Source: Halobacterium rubrum (GTDB taxonomy: Archaea > Halobacteriota > Halobacteria > Halobacteriales > Halobacteriaceae). From it: a DNA stretch of 64,000 nucleotides. The stretch spans positions 124,001 to 188,000 of the forward strand of contig NZ_JAJQQZ010000003.1 in the NCBI RefSeq assembly GCF_021729015.1, written 5' to 3'. The translations under genes and the position numbers were made by a program. Below, one piece after another: positions 18,635 through 27,418 of this stretch (the first letter of the stretch is position 1; each line of letters begins with the position of its first letter). The notes under the pieces are model-generated. The model saw nothing but the letters and a program-made list of their open reading frames with translations. It did no database searches and had not been told where the DNA came from.

Positions 18635-19453
18635 ATGGACGAGGCGCTGGAGCACAAGGACGGCGAGAAGCCCGTCGTCGGCGAGTACATGACACGCGAC
18701 GTGGCGACGGTGTCGCCGGACGACACCGTCGAGGACGTTGCGCACCGCATCTGTGAGAGCGACCACAACGGCTTCCCGGTGACCGACGGCCGCCACGTGG
18801 AGGGGTTCGTGTCGGCGCGAGACCTCCTGCTGGCCGACCCCGGGGAGTTGCTGTTCAAGGTGATGACCGAGGACCTCGTGGTCGCGCACCCGGAGATGAA
18901 GGTGACAGACGCCGCGCGAGTCATCCTGCGGTCGGGCATCCAGAAGCTCCCCGTGGTCGACGACGCGGGCAACCTCGTCGGCATCATCTCGAACGCGGAC
19001 GTGATCCGCTCCCAGATCGAGCGCGCGACCCCGGAGAAGGTGGGGAAGCTCAAGCGCACGCTGGAGACGATTCACGGCATCGAGGCGACCGAGGAGCGTC
19101 GCACAGTCGACCTCGACGAGCTGGTGCCGACGCAGGGGAAGGTGTACGCCGACGAGCTGGAGGGCCGCCGGTACGAGCTCGACCACGGGCTTGCGGAGCC
19201 GCTGGTCGTCATCGACAACGGGAGTACGGGCGACGACGGCAGTCTCCTGCTGGCGGACGGCCACCACCGCGTGATGGCGGCGGAGCGCGCGGGCATCGAA
19301 GATATGGACGCGTACGTCATCGTGCTGGAGCGCGCCGTGGACCTCGGGATGGCGCGGACCGCACAGAAGGAGGGGCTGGACTCCATCGAGGACATCGACG
19401 TCGTGGACTACGCGCGCCACCCGCTGGTCGAGACCATCGAGCGCCTCCAGTAG
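18635..19453 (+). CDS. CBS-pair protein with C-terminal ParB-like domain
   Basis: This is a 272-residue protein. Two CBS motifs (about 15-70 and 78-135: MTRDVATVSPDDTVEDVA, MTEDLVVAHPEMKVTDAA) form an adenine-nucleotide-binding Bateman module. The C-terminal half (about 155-255) is ParB/Srx-like, with the phosphate-binding ADGHHRVMAAERAG motif. CBS pairs often sense AMP/ATP or c-di-AMP. The ParB-like fold can be a CTPase, nuclease or kinase, so its activity here is open. ATG 18635 was preferred over the GTG three bases upstream. Probably cotranscribed with the DHH gene. Confidence 0.82.
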   Translation: MDEALEHKDGEKPVVGEYMTRDVATVSPDDTVEDVAHRICESDHNGFPVTDGRHVEGFVSARDLLLADPGELLFKVMTEDLVVAHPEMKVTDAARVILRSGIQKLPVVDDAGNLVGIISNADVIRSQIERATPEKVGKLKRTLETIHGIEATEERRTVDLDELVPTQGKVYADELEGRRYELDHGLAEPLVVIDNGSTGDDGSLLLADGHHRVMAAERAGIEDMDAYVIVLERAVDLGMARTAQKEGLDSIEDIDVVDYARHPLVETIERLQ

Positions 19454-19488
19454 CCGCCACCTACTGACAGCACAGTTACAGAAGCCTC

Positions 19489-19530
19489 GTTCTGGAAGTT
19501 CGCGAACAGAACCGTCATTCTCCAAACGGT
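19489..19530 (+). promoter_or_regulatory. Overlapping palindromes and TATA upstream of the ABC exporter
   Basis: The perfect 10-bp palindrome GTTCGCGAAC (19498-19507) is flanked by GTTCTG (19489-19494) and CAGAAC (19507-19512), itself an inverted pair. ACCGT (19511-19515) and ACGGT (19526-19530) form a third pair leading into the TATA-like GGTTAAT (19528-19534), about 28 bases before the ATG at 19559. The cluster suggests regulator binding directly upstream of the core promoter. Confidence 0.4.
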
Positions 19531-19558
19531 TAATGTCCGGTCTGCCCTGCGACTGTGT

Positions 19559-20620
19559 ATGAGTCAGACGACAGACCGCCCACAGCAAGCCGACGACGAC
19601 GACAGCGACGCATCGTCGTCGGCGGCGTCCGTGCAGTCGACGGCCCCCACCGGCGACACGGTCCTCTCGGTCAGCGACCTCCGGAAGACGTACGGCGACG
19701 GCGAGGACGGCGTCACGGCCGTCGACGGCGTCTCGCTGGACGTGAATCGCGGCGAAGTCGTCGGCGTCCTCGGGCCGAACGGCGCCGGCAAGACCACGAC
19801 CATCAAGTCGATTCTCGGCCTCGTCGTGCCGTCGTCGGGGTCGGTCGAGATTGCCGGCGTCGACGCCGACGACGACCCCCGGGGCGTCTACCGGCACGTC
19901 GGCGCGATGCTGGAGGGCGCGCGCAACGTCTACTGGAAGCTCACCGTCCGCGAGAACCTCGAGTTCTTCGCCGCACTCGGCGGCAACGACCCGGAGGCCG
20001 CCCGCAGCCGCCACGACAAACTCCTCGACCAGTTCAACCTCGCCGAGAAGGCCGACGACGCGGTCAACGAGCTGTCCCGCGGCCAGAAGCAGAAGGTCTC
20101 GCTGGCGGCGACGCTCGCGCGCGGCACCGACGTCGTGTTCCTCGACGAGCCGACGCTCGGCCTCGACGTCGAAGCGTCTCTGGAGTTGCGCCGCGAGCTC
20201 CGCCGGCTCGCCGACGAGGACGACATCACCGTCGTGCTGTCCAGCCACGACATGGACGTCGTCGAGGACGTCTGCGACCGCGTGGTCATCCTCTCGGACG
20301 GCCGCGTCATCGCCGACGACCCCGTCGAGGAGCTGGTCGGGGTCTTCGAGACGCAGGCCTACCGGGTCGTCGCCGCCGGCCAGCTCCCCGGCGAGGTCCG
20401 GTCGCGGCTCGTCCGGGACTACCGCGTGGAGAACTTCGACGTGCTCGACGACCGCACGCGTTTCGACGTCACACTGGGCGACGACGACAGCCTCCACGGC
20501 GTGCTCGGCGTGCTCGACGACGCCGGCCACGACCTGCTGGACGTCGACGGGCTCGAACCCGACCTCGAGGATGTCTTCCTCGACGTCACCGGCCGCGCCA
20601 GTGGAGGTGACGGCCAGTGA
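19559..20620 (+). CDS. ABC transporter ATP-binding protein (ABC-2 exporter type)
   Basis: This 353-residue nucleotide-binding subunit energises the permease encoded next. Walker A is GPNGAGKTT (about residue 74), the signature is ELSRGQKQKVSLA and Walker B is VVFLDEPTLGLD, followed by SSHDMD. An Asp/Ser-rich low-complexity N-terminus of ~40 residues precedes the domain. A C-terminal ~100-residue extension (from about 245) resembles the regulatory tail common in drug/polysaccharide-type exporters. It overlaps the permease gene by four bases. The substrate is unknown. Confidence 0.9.
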   Translation: MSQTTDRPQQADDDDSDASSSAASVQSTAPTGDTVLSVSDLRKTYGDGEDGVTAVDGVSLDVNRGEVVGVLGPNGAGKTTTIKSILGLVVPSSGSVEIAGVDADDDPRGVYRHVGAMLEGARNVYWKLTVRENLEFFAALGGNDPEAARSRHDKLLDQFNLAEKADDAVNELSRGQKQKVSLAATLARGTDVVFLDEPTLGLDVEASLELRRELRRLADEDDITVVLSSHDMDVVEDVCDRVVILSDGRVIADDPVEELVGVFETQAYRVVAAGQLPGEVRSRLVRDYRVENFDVLDDRTRFDVTLGDDDSLHGVLGVLDDAGHDLLDVDGLEPDLEDVFLDVTGRASGGDGQ

Positions 20621-21429
20621 GCGCCCCGACGGCCGACGCCAGCGTCGACACCGGCGCCCGCGGCTACCTCCGGTTCTTCGCGGCGTCGCTCCGGAAGCGC
20701 GTCCTGTTGATGGTGCGGTACCCGGTGAACTTCTTCTCGACCATCGCGAACATGCTCATCCTGTTCGCGGCGGTGTTCTACGGTGGCCGCGCCATCGCGC
20801 CGACCGCCATCTCGAACTCCATCGAGGGCATCATCGTCGGCTACCTGCTGTGGACGCTCTCGATGAGCGCGTTCTCCGGGCTGTCGTGGAACGTCACCCG
20901 GGAGTCCCAGTGGGGCACCCTCGAACAGCTGTTCATGTCGCCGTTCGGGTTCGGCCGCGTGATGCTCGCGAAGACCGTCACGAACGTCCTCGTGTCGTTT
21001 TTCACGGGGTCGCTGGTGTTGCTGTTCATGATGACGGTCACCGGCCGGTGGCTCGCCATCGACCCGCTGACGCTGCTCCCGCTGGGCGTGCTCGCGGTGG
21101 CGCCCGCCGTCGGGATCGGATTCGCGCTCGGCGGGCTCGCGATCCGGTTCAAGCGCGTCGAGAACCTCTTCCAGATCATGCAGTTCGTGTTCATCGGCCT
21201 CATCGCCGCCCCCGTCTCCCAATACCCGCTGCTGAAGTGGCTGCCGCTCGCGCAGGGCAGCCAGCTCCTCCGGACCGCGATGAAAGACGGCGTCGCGCTC
21301 TGGGCCCTCCCCGCCGGTGAAATCGGCGTGCTCGTCGTGACCGCCGTCGGCTACCTCGGGCTCGGGTACGCGGCGTTCCACTACTGCCAGCGGTGGGCGC
21401 GCCGCGAGGGCGTCATGGGCCACTACTGA
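20617..21429 (+). CDS. ABC-2 type permease
   Basis: This is a 270-residue, six-helix membrane subunit of the ABC-2 superfamily. The long amphipathic N-terminus (RKRVLLMVRYPVNFFSTIAN) and the TRESQWGTLEQLFMSPFG motif are typical. The GTG start overlaps the ATPase stop. With the preceding ATPase it makes a simple exporter; the substrate cannot be read from sequence. Confidence 0.88.
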   Translation: MSAPTADASVDTGARGYLRFFAASLRKRVLLMVRYPVNFFSTIANMLILFAAVFYGGRAIAPTAISNSIEGIIVGYLLWTLSMSAFSGLSWNVTRESQWGTLEQLFMSPFGFGRVMLAKTVTNVLVSFFTGSLVLLFMMTVTGRWLAIDPLTLLPLGVLAVAPAVGIGFALGGLAIRFKRVENLFQIMQFVFIGLIAAPVSQYPLLKWLPLAQGSQLLRTAMKDGVALWALPAGEIGVLVVTAVGYLGLGYAAFHYCQRWARREGVMGHY

Positions 21430-21484
21430 CCGGCGCCGGTGGCCGCCGAGCGGCACCCTCCCCGGGACTACCGAATCCTTGATG

Positions 21485-21500
21485 AATCTGCCGGCAGATT
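21485..21500 (+). promoter_or_regulatory. Perfect 16-bp palindrome upstream of mcmA1
   Basis: AATCTGCCGGCAGATT is an uninterrupted perfect palindrome ending 11 bases before the mcmA1 ATG. It lies just downstream of, and touching, the likely TATA region (21477-21486), where a bound dimer would block transcription initiation. It is AT-richer than its surroundings and has no coding role. Confidence 0.55.
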
Positions 21501-21510
21501 TTACAGGCAC

Positions 21511-23214
<1,704 letters not shown>

Positions 23215-23239
23215 CCGCGGCGACTCCCCGACGAGACCG

Positions 23240-23989
23240 TCAGAGGTACGCGGCGTCCCAGCGGGTCTCCCGGCGCTCGTTCCCGCAGTTGTTGCACGCG
23301 ACCCGCCCCATCGTGTTCATGGCGGTGTCCGCCGTCTCGCAGTTCGAACAGTAGAAGCCGTACTTCTCGGTGCGCTGCTCGTCCCGGTAGGCGGTGTAGA
23401 AGGGAGCCGCCGAGCCGCGTTCGCGCTCGTCGAACGCCACCCACAGCGTGCCGGCGTCGGTCTCCCGCTGCTCGGCGAGCTCGACGTCCTCCTCGCCCTC
23501 CGGGAGCTTCACGTAGAGGTGTTCGGTGTGGGTCTCGTCGCCGACGTCCAGTCCCCGGTCGCCGGTCCGCGCGTACCCGTGGTCTTGATAGAACTCGTTG
23601 CCGGGCTCGTTCGCGGCGAGCACGCGCCCCTCCACGCGGTTCGCGCCGCGTTCCAGTAGATCGGTCTCCGTGTGCTCGAGCAGCTGGACGCCGACGCCCT
23701 CGCCGCGTGCGTCCGGGTGGACGTGCAGCCACTGGATGGCCGCCGCGGCGTCACCGTCCAGTTCGCTCTCCGAGAACCCGACCACGTTCCCGTCGTCGGT
23801 CTCCGCCACGAGGTACTGGACGTCGTCGGCGTCCAGCCGGTCCGCGAGACGGTTCTCGGCGTACCACTCGTCGGCGGCCTTGTCGACGATGTCCTCGCCG
23901 AGCGGGCTCGCGTACGAGGCGCCCAGAGACGCGTCGGCCACCGCCCGGATGTCCGCACCGTCTGCACGCGTGGCTTCTCGAATCTCCAT
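23240..23989 (-). CDS. GNAT N-acetyltransferase with C-terminal zinc ribbon
   Basis: This is a 249-residue two-domain protein. Residues ~1-150 are a GNAT acetyltransferase with the acetyl-CoA pyrophosphate loop in HPDARGEGVGVQLLEH. Residues ~175-249 form a zinc-ribbon domain with CSNC and CNNCGN pairs, resembling a haloarchaeal domain of unknown function that also occurs alone. The start at 23989 places MEIREATRAD at the N-terminus, and a TATATG element lies ~27 bases upstream on the minus strand (24012-24019). The substrate is unknown. Confidence 0.85.
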   Translation of the reverse strand: MEIREATRADGADIRAVADASLGASYASPLGEDIVDKAADEWYAENRLADRLDADDVQYLVAETDDGNVVGFSESELDGDAAAAIQWLHVHPDARGEGVGVQLLEHTETDLLERGANRVEGRVLAANEPGNEFYQDHGYARTGDRGLDVGDETHTEHLYVKLPEGEEDVELAEQRETDAGTLWVAFDERERGSAAPFYTAYRDEQRTEKYGFYCSNCETADTAMNTMGRVACNNCGNERRETRWDAAYL

Positions 23990-24032
23990 GCTAACACGTT
24001 GGGCTGCCGACCACATATAGGTAGGCACCGGC

Positions 24033-24326
24033 TTACGCCACCGAATCGACCCGCTCGGAGACCACGATGATGGCCGCCAGCCCGACACCGAGGCTCACGC
24101 CCACGGCGACCACGCCGAACACTGCGAGGTTCACCGGCGTCAACTCGAACACCACCGGCCCGACGCTCCCGTAGTCGGGCGTCGCCCCCTGCGCCAGCGG
24201 GCCCGCCGTCCCGCTGCCCGCGTACACGATGACGCCGAGCACGTACCCGAACACGCCAGCCGTCGCGACGGCGGCCGCGTACATCCACAGCACGACGCGA
24301 CGCCCCGTCGTATCGCTGTCACTCAC
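24033..24326 (-). CDS. Small two-helix membrane protein of the cox region
   Basis: This 97-residue protein has two strong membrane helices (about 12-34 and 66-88) separated by a Gly/Pro-rich loop. I recall similar proteins as conserved haloarchaeal cox-cluster proteins of unknown function. It is divergent from the 28-residue microprotein gene and lies near the coxA 3' end. No catalytic or metal motif is visible. Confidence 0.7.
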   Translation of the reverse strand: MSDSDTTGRRVVLWMYAAAVATAGVFGYVLGVIVYAGSGTAGPLAQGATPDYGSVGPVVFELTPVNLAVFGVVAVGVSLGVGLAAIIVVSERVDSVA

Positions 24327-24385
24327 GACTCCCGATTGGCACCGGAGTGGGTAGCCTTTTGCGGTGTCACGCCCAACCGCGGGAC

Positions 24386-24472
24386 ATGGAGGACAAGGAA
24401 GTACTGATGCTGGTACTCGCGGGTGTCGCCGTCCTGATGTTCGTCACTGGGTTCGTGCTCGTTCTCGCGTAA
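24386..24472 (+). CDS. 28-residue single-helix microprotein beside coxA
   Basis: ATG-to-TAA frame of 28 codons encoding MEDKEV followed by a purely hydrophobic helix (LMLVLAGVAVLMFVTGFVLVLA). A TATA-like CCTTTTGC (24351-24358) lies about 30 bases before the ATG, so a leaderless mRNA is predicted. The acidic/basic head and single helix resemble the tiny accessory subunits of bacterial heme-copper oxidases (Thermus ba3 subunit IIa, Paracoccus aa3 subunit IV). It is convergent with coxA. Evidence for translation is compositional and positional only. Confidence 0.55.
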   Translation: MEDKEVLMLVLAGVAVLMFVTGFVLVLA

Positions 24473-24514
24473 CACACGGCAGAAACGTCGACGGCAGCCG
24501 GACTGCGACTGCTA

Positions 24515-26296
24515 CTACTGCTGTTCGTCGTCGTCGTCGCCGTCGACCGGTTCGCCGCCGTCGGTGACCGCTTCGTCGCCGTCCTCGCTGCCGCCGTCCG
24601 GCAGCACGTCGGTGTCTTCCTGCGTGCGGAACCACGCCCAGTCCTTCGTGAACTGGTCGGTCTCCTCGAGGTTCCACGGGTCAGTTGAGTCGACGCGGCG
24701 GCCCTCCCGCCACGACGTAGCCATGTTGAACAGCCAGAACAGCGTCGAGATGCCCATCAGGAACGCGCCGGCGGTGGCGATCTGGTGGGCGTTCGTGAAC
24801 TGCGGCAGGTAGGTGGCGTACCGCCGCGGCATGCCGCCGTAGCCCAGCCACAGCATCGCGAGGAACGTCAGGTTCGAGCCGACCAGCGCCGTCCAGAAGT
24901 GCGCCTTCGCAAGCTTCTGCTGGTACATGCGGCCAGTGACCATCGGGAACCAGTAGTAGGTCCCTGCGAACAGCGCGAAGCCGATGGCGCCGTACACGAT
25001 GAAGTGGAAGTGACCGACGACGTAGTACGTGTCGTGGAGAATGAGGTCCACGGGGATGGCGGCGAGGAAGATGCCCGTGACGCCACCGATGATGAAGTTC
25101 TGGACGAACCCGATGCAGAACAGCATCGGCGCCGTCAGCCGGAGCTTGCCGTTCCACATCGTCGTGATCCAGTTGAAGACCTTCACCGCCGATGGTATCG
25201 CGATGGCGAGCGAGACGGCCATGAAGCTGGCCCGCAGCCGCGGGTCGATGCCCGTCGTGAACATGTGGTGGGCCCAGACGCCGAAGCTCAGCACGCCGAT
25301 GGCGAGCGTCGAGTAGACGACGAACTTGAACCCGAACAGCTTCCGTCCCGAGAACTTCGGGAGGATGAGGCTGACCAGCCCCATCGGCGGCAGCACGAGG
25401 ATGTACACCTCAGGGTGGCCGAAGAACCAGAAGAGGTGCTGCCAGAGGATGGGGTCGCCGCCCGCGACCGTGAAGAACGTCGTGCCGAAGTTCCGGTCGA
25501 GCAGCAGCATGATGAGCGCGCTACCGAGCAGCGGGAACGCGAACAGGATGAGGCCGGACTGGGTGAGCATCGTCCACGAGAAGATGTCCAGGTTCGGCCA
25601 GCCGACGTCGTCGCCGCGCTCCGTGAAGATGGTCGCGATGAAGTTGATGGCGCCCATCGTCGCGGAGACGCCAGTGAGGTGGAGGCCGAGCAGCATCGTG
25701 TCGACGGCCGCCGACGACATCTGGATGGACAGCGGCGTGTACATCGTCCACGCGGTCTGGGCCGTCGCGATGCTCGGGATGAAGAAGCCGGCCCAGATGA
25801 GGAGCGCACCCGGCGGCAGCAGCCAGAACGCGATGGCGTTGATGCGCGGGAACGCCATGTCGTCGGCGCCGATGAGCAGCGGGATGAAGTAGTTACCGAA
25901 CGCCGCGATCATCGGCGTCCCGAACAGGAACAGCATCGTGATGCCGTGGCTCGTCAGCAGGCCGTTGTACAGTGCGGGCCCGATGATGTTCTCGGCGGGT
26001 GCTGCCAGTTCGGTCCGCATCAGGAGCACGGAGACGCCGCCCCACGCGAACGCGATGGTGCCGTAGAGTCCGTAGAGGATGCCGATGTCCTTGTGGTCGA
26101 CGGTAGTGAACCACCGGATGAGGCCACCCGGTTTCTCTTCGTGGCCGTAGCCGGTGCGCTCCCCGAGCGCACCGCCCACGTCGCTGAGGGGCGTGTAGGA
26201 CCGCCAGTCCTCGAGGCGCGCGAGGACGGCGACCACGCCGACGAGCAGCACGCCCATCAGCACGGTTAGCACAAGTGATGACGTAGCCGGAGCCAT
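24515..26296 (-). CDS. coxA: Cytochrome c/quinol oxidase subunit I (A1-type heme-copper oxidase)
   Basis: This is the 593-residue catalytic subunit with heme a and the heme a3-CuB site that reduces O2 and pumps protons. Heme a ligands are His117 and His431; CuB ligands are His294, His343 and His344; the heme a3 ligand is His429; and the cross-linked Tyr is Tyr298 in GHPEVY. The D-channel pattern (Asn135, Asp146, Asn153) and Glu296 are those of A1-type enzymes. Two additional features are an N-terminal helix before the canonical domain and an Asp/Glu-rich C-terminal tail of ~60 residues. TATA is at about 26320-26328 on the minus strand. Confidence 0.97.
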   Translation of the reverse strand: MAPATSSLVLTVLMGVLLVGVVAVLARLEDWRSYTPLSDVGGALGERTGYGHEEKPGGLIRWFTTVDHKDIGILYGLYGTIAFAWGGVSVLLMRTELAAPAENIIGPALYNGLLTSHGITMLFLFGTPMIAAFGNYFIPLLIGADDMAFPRINAIAFWLLPPGALLIWAGFFIPSIATAQTAWTMYTPLSIQMSSAAVDTMLLGLHLTGVSATMGAINFIATIFTERGDDVGWPNLDIFSWTMLTQSGLILFAFPLLGSALIMLLLDRNFGTTFFTVAGGDPILWQHLFWFFGHPEVYILVLPPMGLVSLILPKFSGRKLFGFKFVVYSTLAIGVLSFGVWAHHMFTTGIDPRLRASFMAVSLAIAIPSAVKVFNWITTMWNGKLRLTAPMLFCIGFVQNFIIGGVTGIFLAAIPVDLILHDTYYVVGHFHFIVYGAIGFALFAGTYYWFPMVTGRMYQQKLAKAHFWTALVGSNLTFLAMLWLGYGGMPRRYATYLPQFTNAHQIATAGAFLMGISTLFWLFNMATSWREGRRVDSTDPWNLEETDQFTKDWAWFRTQEDTDVLPDGGSEDGDEAVTDGGEPVDGDDDDEQQ

Positions 26297-26308
26297 GGAC
26301 GCTAGTCA

Positions 26309-26339
26309 GGATTGGACGGTAAAGAAAGCTTAGGATTGG
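26309..26339 (-). promoter_or_regulatory. coxA promoter with two CCAATCC elements
   Basis: On the minus strand CCAATCC occurs at 26333-26339 and 26309-26315, bracketing the TATA-like TTTCTTTA (about 26320-26328). The downstream copy lies 13-19 bases before the ATG. The same heptamer sits at the equivalent place in the coxB promoter (31421-31427). Confidence 0.4.
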
Positions 26340-26422
26340 TCGCGGTCGTGTCGGGGTCCGGATAGCACGGCTGCCGGGGGAAACTGCAGTGAGAACGGTG
26401 TGGCGGTTCGTTCGGTCCGCAG

Positions 26423-26674
26423 TCAGTGTTCGGCGGCTTCTTCCTCGGCGTCGTCCTCGGTCTCGATCGCCTTCGCGGCGTAGTACGTGAGGATGGTGAG
26501 CCCGACGAACATCCACCCGACGAGCACGAACTGCAGCCCTCGTTCGAGCGTGAAGCCGCTACCCCAGGGGTTGAGGGCGATGAACACGACGAAGAAGAAC
26601 CCGAGGATGGCCAGCGGTACGATGTTCACCGTCAGGTCCAGGAGCGTGTCTCGGTCGAAGAGGCGTGCTGACAT
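26423..26674 (-). CDS. 83-residue two-helix membrane protein, cox region
   Basis: The short protein starts MSARLFDRDTLLDL, has two membrane helices (about 15-34 and 47-65) and an extremely acidic C-terminus (ETEDDAEEEAAEH). The start at 26674 is supported by TATATCC at about 26699-26705, 27-30 bases upstream on the minus strand. Its position just upstream of coxA suggests an oxidase assembly or accessory role; the family is, as far as I recall, an uncharacterised haloarchaeal one. Confidence 0.75.
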   Translation of the reverse strand: MSARLFDRDTLLDLTVNIVPLAILGFFFVVFIALNPWGSGFTLERGLQFVLVGWMFVGLTILTYYAAKAIETEDDAEEEAAEH

Positions 26675-26715
26675 TGGTAGCCAGTCCGCGGGGCTGACGG
26701 ATATAGGTTGAGGAT

Positions 26716-27078
26716 TCAGAGCCGGCCGGACTCGTAGAGGAACGCCGCCAGCGACGCTGCGGCGACGACCACGCCCGTGCCCATCATCGCCGTGCTGCGG
26801 GTGAGGGCTTCCGTGCCGGTGTACAGCACTGCACCGACGACGACGAAGAGGACGGCGACGGTGAGCGTGGGTCGCCAGAGGGTGTCTGCGAACTGGGACT
26901 CCCGGGTGATGCCGACGACGGAGGTGGCGAACAGCAGCATGCCGGCGACGGCGACCGGCACCAGCCCCTCGAAGACGATGCCCAGTTCGGTGACGACGAG
27001 CCCGAGGACGAGCGGAATCGGCCACGGACTGGCGCGCGTGTACTGGTCGCTGAGCCCCTGCTCAGTTCGTTCGGCCAT
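26716..27078 (-). CDS. Four-helix membrane protein of unknown function, cox region
   Basis: The 120-residue protein has a polar N-terminus (MAERTEQGLSDQYTRASPWP) and four predicted helices without charged or metal-binding residues in them. The N-terminal motif followed by SPWPIP is typical of a conserved haloarchaeal cox-region protein. A TATA-like CTTTCTAA lies about 29 bases upstream of the ATG. No enzymatic motif is seen. Confidence 0.7.
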   Translation of the reverse strand: MAERTEQGLSDQYTRASPWPIPLVLGLVVTELGIVFEGLVPVAVAGMLLFATSVVGITRESQFADTLWRPTLTVAVLFVVVGAVLYTGTEALTRSTAMMGTGVVVAAASLAAFLYESGRL

Positions 27079-27121
27079 GCACTCCCGTATGGGCGGCGAC
27101 GTTAGAAAGCCACCGGTTCCG

Positions 27122-27418
27122 TCACAGGCCGACGACAGCGTACAGCATCAGGAACCCGAAGTACAGCAGGACGAGGGCGGCCAGCGCTCGTAGTCGGAAG
27201 GACTGCAGTGACTCGGTCTCGGCCTCGTAGGCGGCCTCGTAGGCGGCCCGGTCGTCGTCGTCGAGGACGTCGTAGTGCTCGAGGCCCCGGTGGAGGTCCC
27301 GGAGCTGCTCCGTCGGGAAGCGGTCACCGCAGTACTCGCAGGTGGCGTCGTCGTCGTCCTCGCCGTGAGCGTGGTCGTCGGTGGCCTCGACGGCCGTGGT
27401 CGTGTTGTCTGCTGTCAT
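27122..27418 (-). CDS. C2H2 zinc-finger protein with C-terminal membrane helix
   Basis: The 98-residue protein has an acidic, disordered N-terminus, then CEYCGDRFPTEQLRDLHRGLE-H, a canonical C-x2-C-x12-H-x4-H zinc finger at about residues 30-52. An acidic Tyr-rich stretch follows, and one C-terminal membrane helix (ALAALVLLYFGFLMLYAVV). A classical C2H2 finger tethered to the membrane is unusual. ATG overlaps the stop of the upstream 456-residue protein gene (ATGA), so the two are coupled. A metal-handling or regulatory role in oxidase assembly is inference. Confidence 0.8.
   Translation of the reverse strand: MTADNTTTAVEATDDHAHGEDDDDATCEYCGDRFPTEQLRDLHRGLEHYDVLDDDDRAAYEAAYEAETESLQSFRLRALAALVLLYFGFLMLYAVVGL

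Noticed and set aside
17630-20530. 966-codon minus-strand frame opposite the DHH, CBS and ABC genes
   Set aside because: It crosses three clear plus-strand genes in a mirror codon frame and shows no domain. It is a composition artefact.
24140-24322. Ser/Arg-rich frame inside the 97-residue membrane protein gene
   Set aside because: It lies in an alternative frame, has no family features, and the overlapping frame has two clean membrane helices.
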